Assembly: GCA_036505615.1 (NCBI GenBank)
Contig: DASXTB010000282.1
Location: 1 to 7,358 of the forward strand
Origin: DASXTB01 sp036505615
GTDB lineage: Bacteria; Acidobacteriota; UBA6911; JACQSX01
Length of the DNA stretch: 7,358 nucleotides
Direction: 5' to 3'
Part shown: positions 5,930 through 7,358 of the stretch, piece by piece
How positions within the stretch are numbered: the first letter of the stretch is position 1
Layout: each line of letters opens with the position of its first letter
Position numbers and translations under genes: made by a program
The notes under the pieces: model-generated
Told to the model about the DNA's origin: nothing
What the model saw: the letters and a program-made list of their open reading frames with translations, nothing else
Database searches by the model: none

Positions 5930-7009
5930 TCAGACATTGAATCGGAAATTAATGACATCCCCATCCTGGACGACGTACTCTTTCCCCTCCAATCGGAGTT
6001 GTCCCTTTTCCCTGGCCACAGAAAACGAGCCGATAGTCGCGAGGTTTTCAAACGAGATTACCTCAGCCCGAATAAACCCACGCTCGATGTCGGAATGGAT
6101 TTCTCCGGCTGCCTTTTGTGCCGGCGTGCCGCGCCGGACGGTCCAAGCGCGAACCTCGTCCTCGCCCACGGTGAAAAACGAAATCAAATCCAGAATCCGA
6201 TAGGTATCCCGAATGACCCGGTGCAAGCCCGGTTCGGAAAAACCCAACTCTTTGAGGAAAGCCTCAGAGTCTGCCTTGGTGAGTTCCGAGATTTCTGCTT
6301 CGATTTTTCCGCAAACCGAGGAGAATCCCAGTCGGGGCCGCCCCGACCAACCGCCCAATCTAAACTTGTCCACAGACGAGCCGATCTCAGCAACATCCGA
6401 CTCCGCTAGATTCAAGACAACGATTTCCGGCTTGAGGGAAAGAAGCGAAAATCCGCGAACGCGTTTACGCTGTTCCTGTTCCAGATCCATTTCTCTCAAA
6501 GGCTTTTCGCTTTCCAGATGCTTCTTGAACTGTTCCAGAAGCGTAAATTCGGCCTCCAGGTCTTTGTTTCTCGATTTTTTGAGTTCTTTCTCCAGCCGCT
6601 CCAATCTGTTTTCCAGCGCCGCCAAATCGGAAAAGATCATCTCCAGCTCAAAACTCTCCACGTCGCGAGCCGGGTCGATGGGACCCTCCGGGTGGGGCAT
6701 CCGGGGATCCGCGAAGGCCCGCACCACATGAACAAGCGCGTCGGCACTTCTCAGGCTGCTCAGTTGAGCCAAGGTTTGAAATTCCCCCTTGGCCACGCCA
6801 GGCAGGTCGATGTATTCGACAGTGGCCGGCGTAGTCTTTTTGGGGCGAAACATGGCGGATAGTTTCCACAATCTGGAATCTGGGACCTTAGCCACTCCGA
6901 TGTTAGTTTCACTCTTGCCGGAATACCCGATCTGCGCGCCCGCGCTTGTTAGTATGTTAAACAGCGTCGTCTTTCCCGACTGACGGTAGCCAATAATTCC
7001 AGCCTTCAA
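5930..7009 (-). CDS. ychF: YchF/OLA1-type ATPase, divergent subtype
   Basis: Obg-related P-loop NTPase with a C-terminal TGS domain. Canonical YchF hydrolyses ATP, binds ribosomes and is linked to oxidative-stress control. At 359 residues it is close to the usual 363. Visible are P-loop GYRQSGKTT (7-15), G3 DLPG (68-71), NLAE (200-203) in the place of the YchF NxxE motif linked to ATP rather than GTP preference, a charged predicted coiled coil at about 125-180, and a TGS domain at about 277-358 ending in VRAWTVRRG...GFIRAEVI...VQDGDVINFRFNV. It departs from canonical YchF in the P-loop (usually GLPNVGKST) and in a shorter segment after G3 lacking the KGEGLGN stretch, so it may be a paralogue of the universal gene. 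The start is TTG at 7009, supported by GGAGGT nine bases upstream and by MKAGIIGY matching the family N-terminus; no in-frame ATG is nearby. It is 255 bases upstream of ZIP. Confidence 0.92.
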   Translation of the reverse strand: MKAGIIGYRQSGKTTLFNILTSAGAQIGYSGKSETNIGVAKVPDSRLWKLSAMFRPKKTTPATVEYIDLPGVAKGEFQTLAQLSSLRSADALVHVVRAFADPRMPHPEGPIDPARDVESFELEMIFSDLAALENRLERLEKELKKSRNKDLEAEFTLLEQFKKHLESEKPLREMDLEQEQRKRVRGFSLLSLKPEIVVLNLAESDVAEIGSSVDKFRLGGWSGRPRLGFSSVCGKIEAEISELTKADSEAFLKELGFSEPGLHRVIRDTYRILDLISFFTVGEDEVRAWTVRRGTPAQKAAGEIHSDIERGFIRAEVISFENLATIGSFSVAREKGQLRLEGKEYVVQDGDVINFRFNV

Positions 7010-7018
7010 TGTCAGTGA

Positions 7019-7024
7019 ACCTCC
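7019..7024 (-). promoter_or_regulatory. Strong Shine-Dalgarno (GGAGGT) for ychF
   Basis: The minus strand reads GGAGGT followed by nine bases and then TTG, the start codon of ychF. This is the only clear strong ribosome binding site in the window and it decides the TTG start. Confidence 0.85.
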
Positions 7025-7039
7025 GCATAGAAAAGCGTA

Positions 7040-7067
7040 ATGCTACCAGAGCTGGAGAACGTGTGAA
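7040..7067 (-). promoter_or_regulatory. Candidate sigma70-type promoter for ychF
   Basis: On the minus strand, TTCACA (7067-7062, five of six to TTGACA) is followed by a 16-base spacer and TAGCAT (7045-7040, four of six to TATAAT). Transcription would start near 7033, leaving a leader of about 24 bases that contains the GGAGGT. The match is plausible but untested. Confidence 0.35.
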
Positions 7068-7090
7068 AAAATTAACCACCAAGGCCTAGA

Positions 7091-7163
7091 GTGGCAAGGC
7101 CACAACCGAAGGAAAAGCCGTCTACGACCACGTCCCTACAGTGGCGGTAAGGCCACAACCGAA
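7091..7163. repeat. Two copies of a hairpin-forming direct repeat
   Basis: The 15-base sequence AAGGCCACAACCGAA occurs at 7096-7110 and again at 7149-7163. In both cases it is preceded by GTGGC (7091-7095 and 7141-7145), with an extra GGT in the second copy. Each copy can fold GTGGC against GCCAC with a short loop. The copies are about 50 bases apart, suggesting a duplicated or dispersed intergenic element. Confidence 0.85.
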
Positions 7164-7230
7164 ACAATAACGATCCCAGGTACACGAACAGAGCAGTGAA
7201 TTCGCAAGCAAAAATGTAAGCAGCCGGTCG

Positions 7231-7337
7231 GTAAAACCCGAAGGGTTTACAGAGTATAGCCGGCGGCAAGCCCGCGCTTTCTGCGGGCGCCGCCGCCGGG
7301 TGACCGCCCCAAAAACCGTCCGACGCTGAAAGCGTCG
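7231..7337. repeat. Composite repeat of three hairpins with GAA-loop ends
   Basis: Three stems lie in a row. The first is GTAAAACCC-GAA-GGGTTTAC (7231-7250, one bulged A). The second is CGGCGGC (7261-7267) with GCCGCCG (7289-7295), containing an inner stem CCCGC (7271-7275) with GCGGG (7283-7287). The third is CGACGCT-GAA-AGCGTCG (7321-7337). The first and third share a layout: stem, GAA loop, stem, then CAGA. I recall acidobacterial and planctomycete intergenic repeats of this form (for example CCCTGAAAGGGCG followed by CA), but cannot verify it here. None has a clear U-run. Confidence 0.75.
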
Positions 7338-7358
7338 CAGAACCTCAGTGCCAGAGAT

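Larger units (their letters stand above)
7068..7358. other. Non-coding right edge rich in small hairpins
   Basis: No convincing gene is seen from the ychF promoter to the window edge. The longest minus-strand open frame (7269-7072) encodes a Cys/Phe-rich peptide that overlaps repeats and resembles no family I know. The stretch contains two copies of a GTGGC...GCCAC hairpin repeat (7091-7163) and three GC-rich hairpins (7231-7337). It may be the 3' or 5' flank of a gene outside the window. Confidence 0.6.

Noticed and set aside
5647..6051. Open frames crossing the heptamer arrays (both strands)
   Set aside because: The translation is repeat-derived low complexity (SKVE, SQVAS, ATCDLRP). It arises from the DNA repeat and not from protein coding.
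7072..7269. 65-codon minus-strand open frame at the right edge
   Set aside because: Covers the GTGGC direct repeats and the first GAA-loop hairpin, has no family signature and no ribosome binding site.

Overview
This window looks like ordinary chromosomal DNA from a free-living bacterium. The likely source is Acidobacteriota (Terriglobia/Koribacter-like) or a similar soil phylum. That assignment is inference, based on gene styles, moderate GC, weak Shine-Dalgarno sequences and intergenic spaces filled with short-period repeats and hairpins of a kind I associate with such genomes. No marker gene fixes the taxonomy, and I see no rRNA, tRNA, CRISPR array, transposase or phage gene.

Five protein genes are well supported. 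From left to right they are: serine hydroxymethyltransferase (glyA, minus); a lactate-racemase-N-domain (DUF2088/LarA-like) protein (plus); bacterial-type prolyl-tRNA synthetase with its editing domain (proS, minus); a ZIP-family metal transporter (minus); and a YchF/OLA1-type ATPase of a divergent subtype (minus, TTG start behind a strong GGAGGT). The ZIP gene and proS are 19 bases apart and probably share a transcript. ychF lies 255 bases upstream of ZIP on the same strand, separated by a large inverted repeat array. glyA and the LarA-like gene are divergent, and the LarA-like gene converges on proS. The genes do not form one pathway: they are housekeeping functions (one-carbon metabolism, tRNA charging, ribosome-associated ATPase), a metal importer and an uncharacterised racemase-like enzyme.

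The most distinctive content is non-coding. A 7-base periodic repeat (consensus about GTCGCAR / GTCCAAA, or its complement) recurs at gene edges. It occurs as two opposed arrays between ychF and ZIP, as five units forming the 3' end of proS and encoding the protein's last residues, as a diverged copy just upstream of glyA, and as a possible remnant at the 3' end of the LarA-like gene. The left edge holds a perfect 21-bp inverted repeat with a 10-base internal period. The right edge holds a string of hairpins, two of them with the same layout (stem, GAA loop, stem, CAGA tail). I found no new defence or biosynthetic system. The most testable points are the repeat family and its intrusion into proS, the conserved LarA-type metal-ligand residues in a single-domain homologue, and the atypical YchF.
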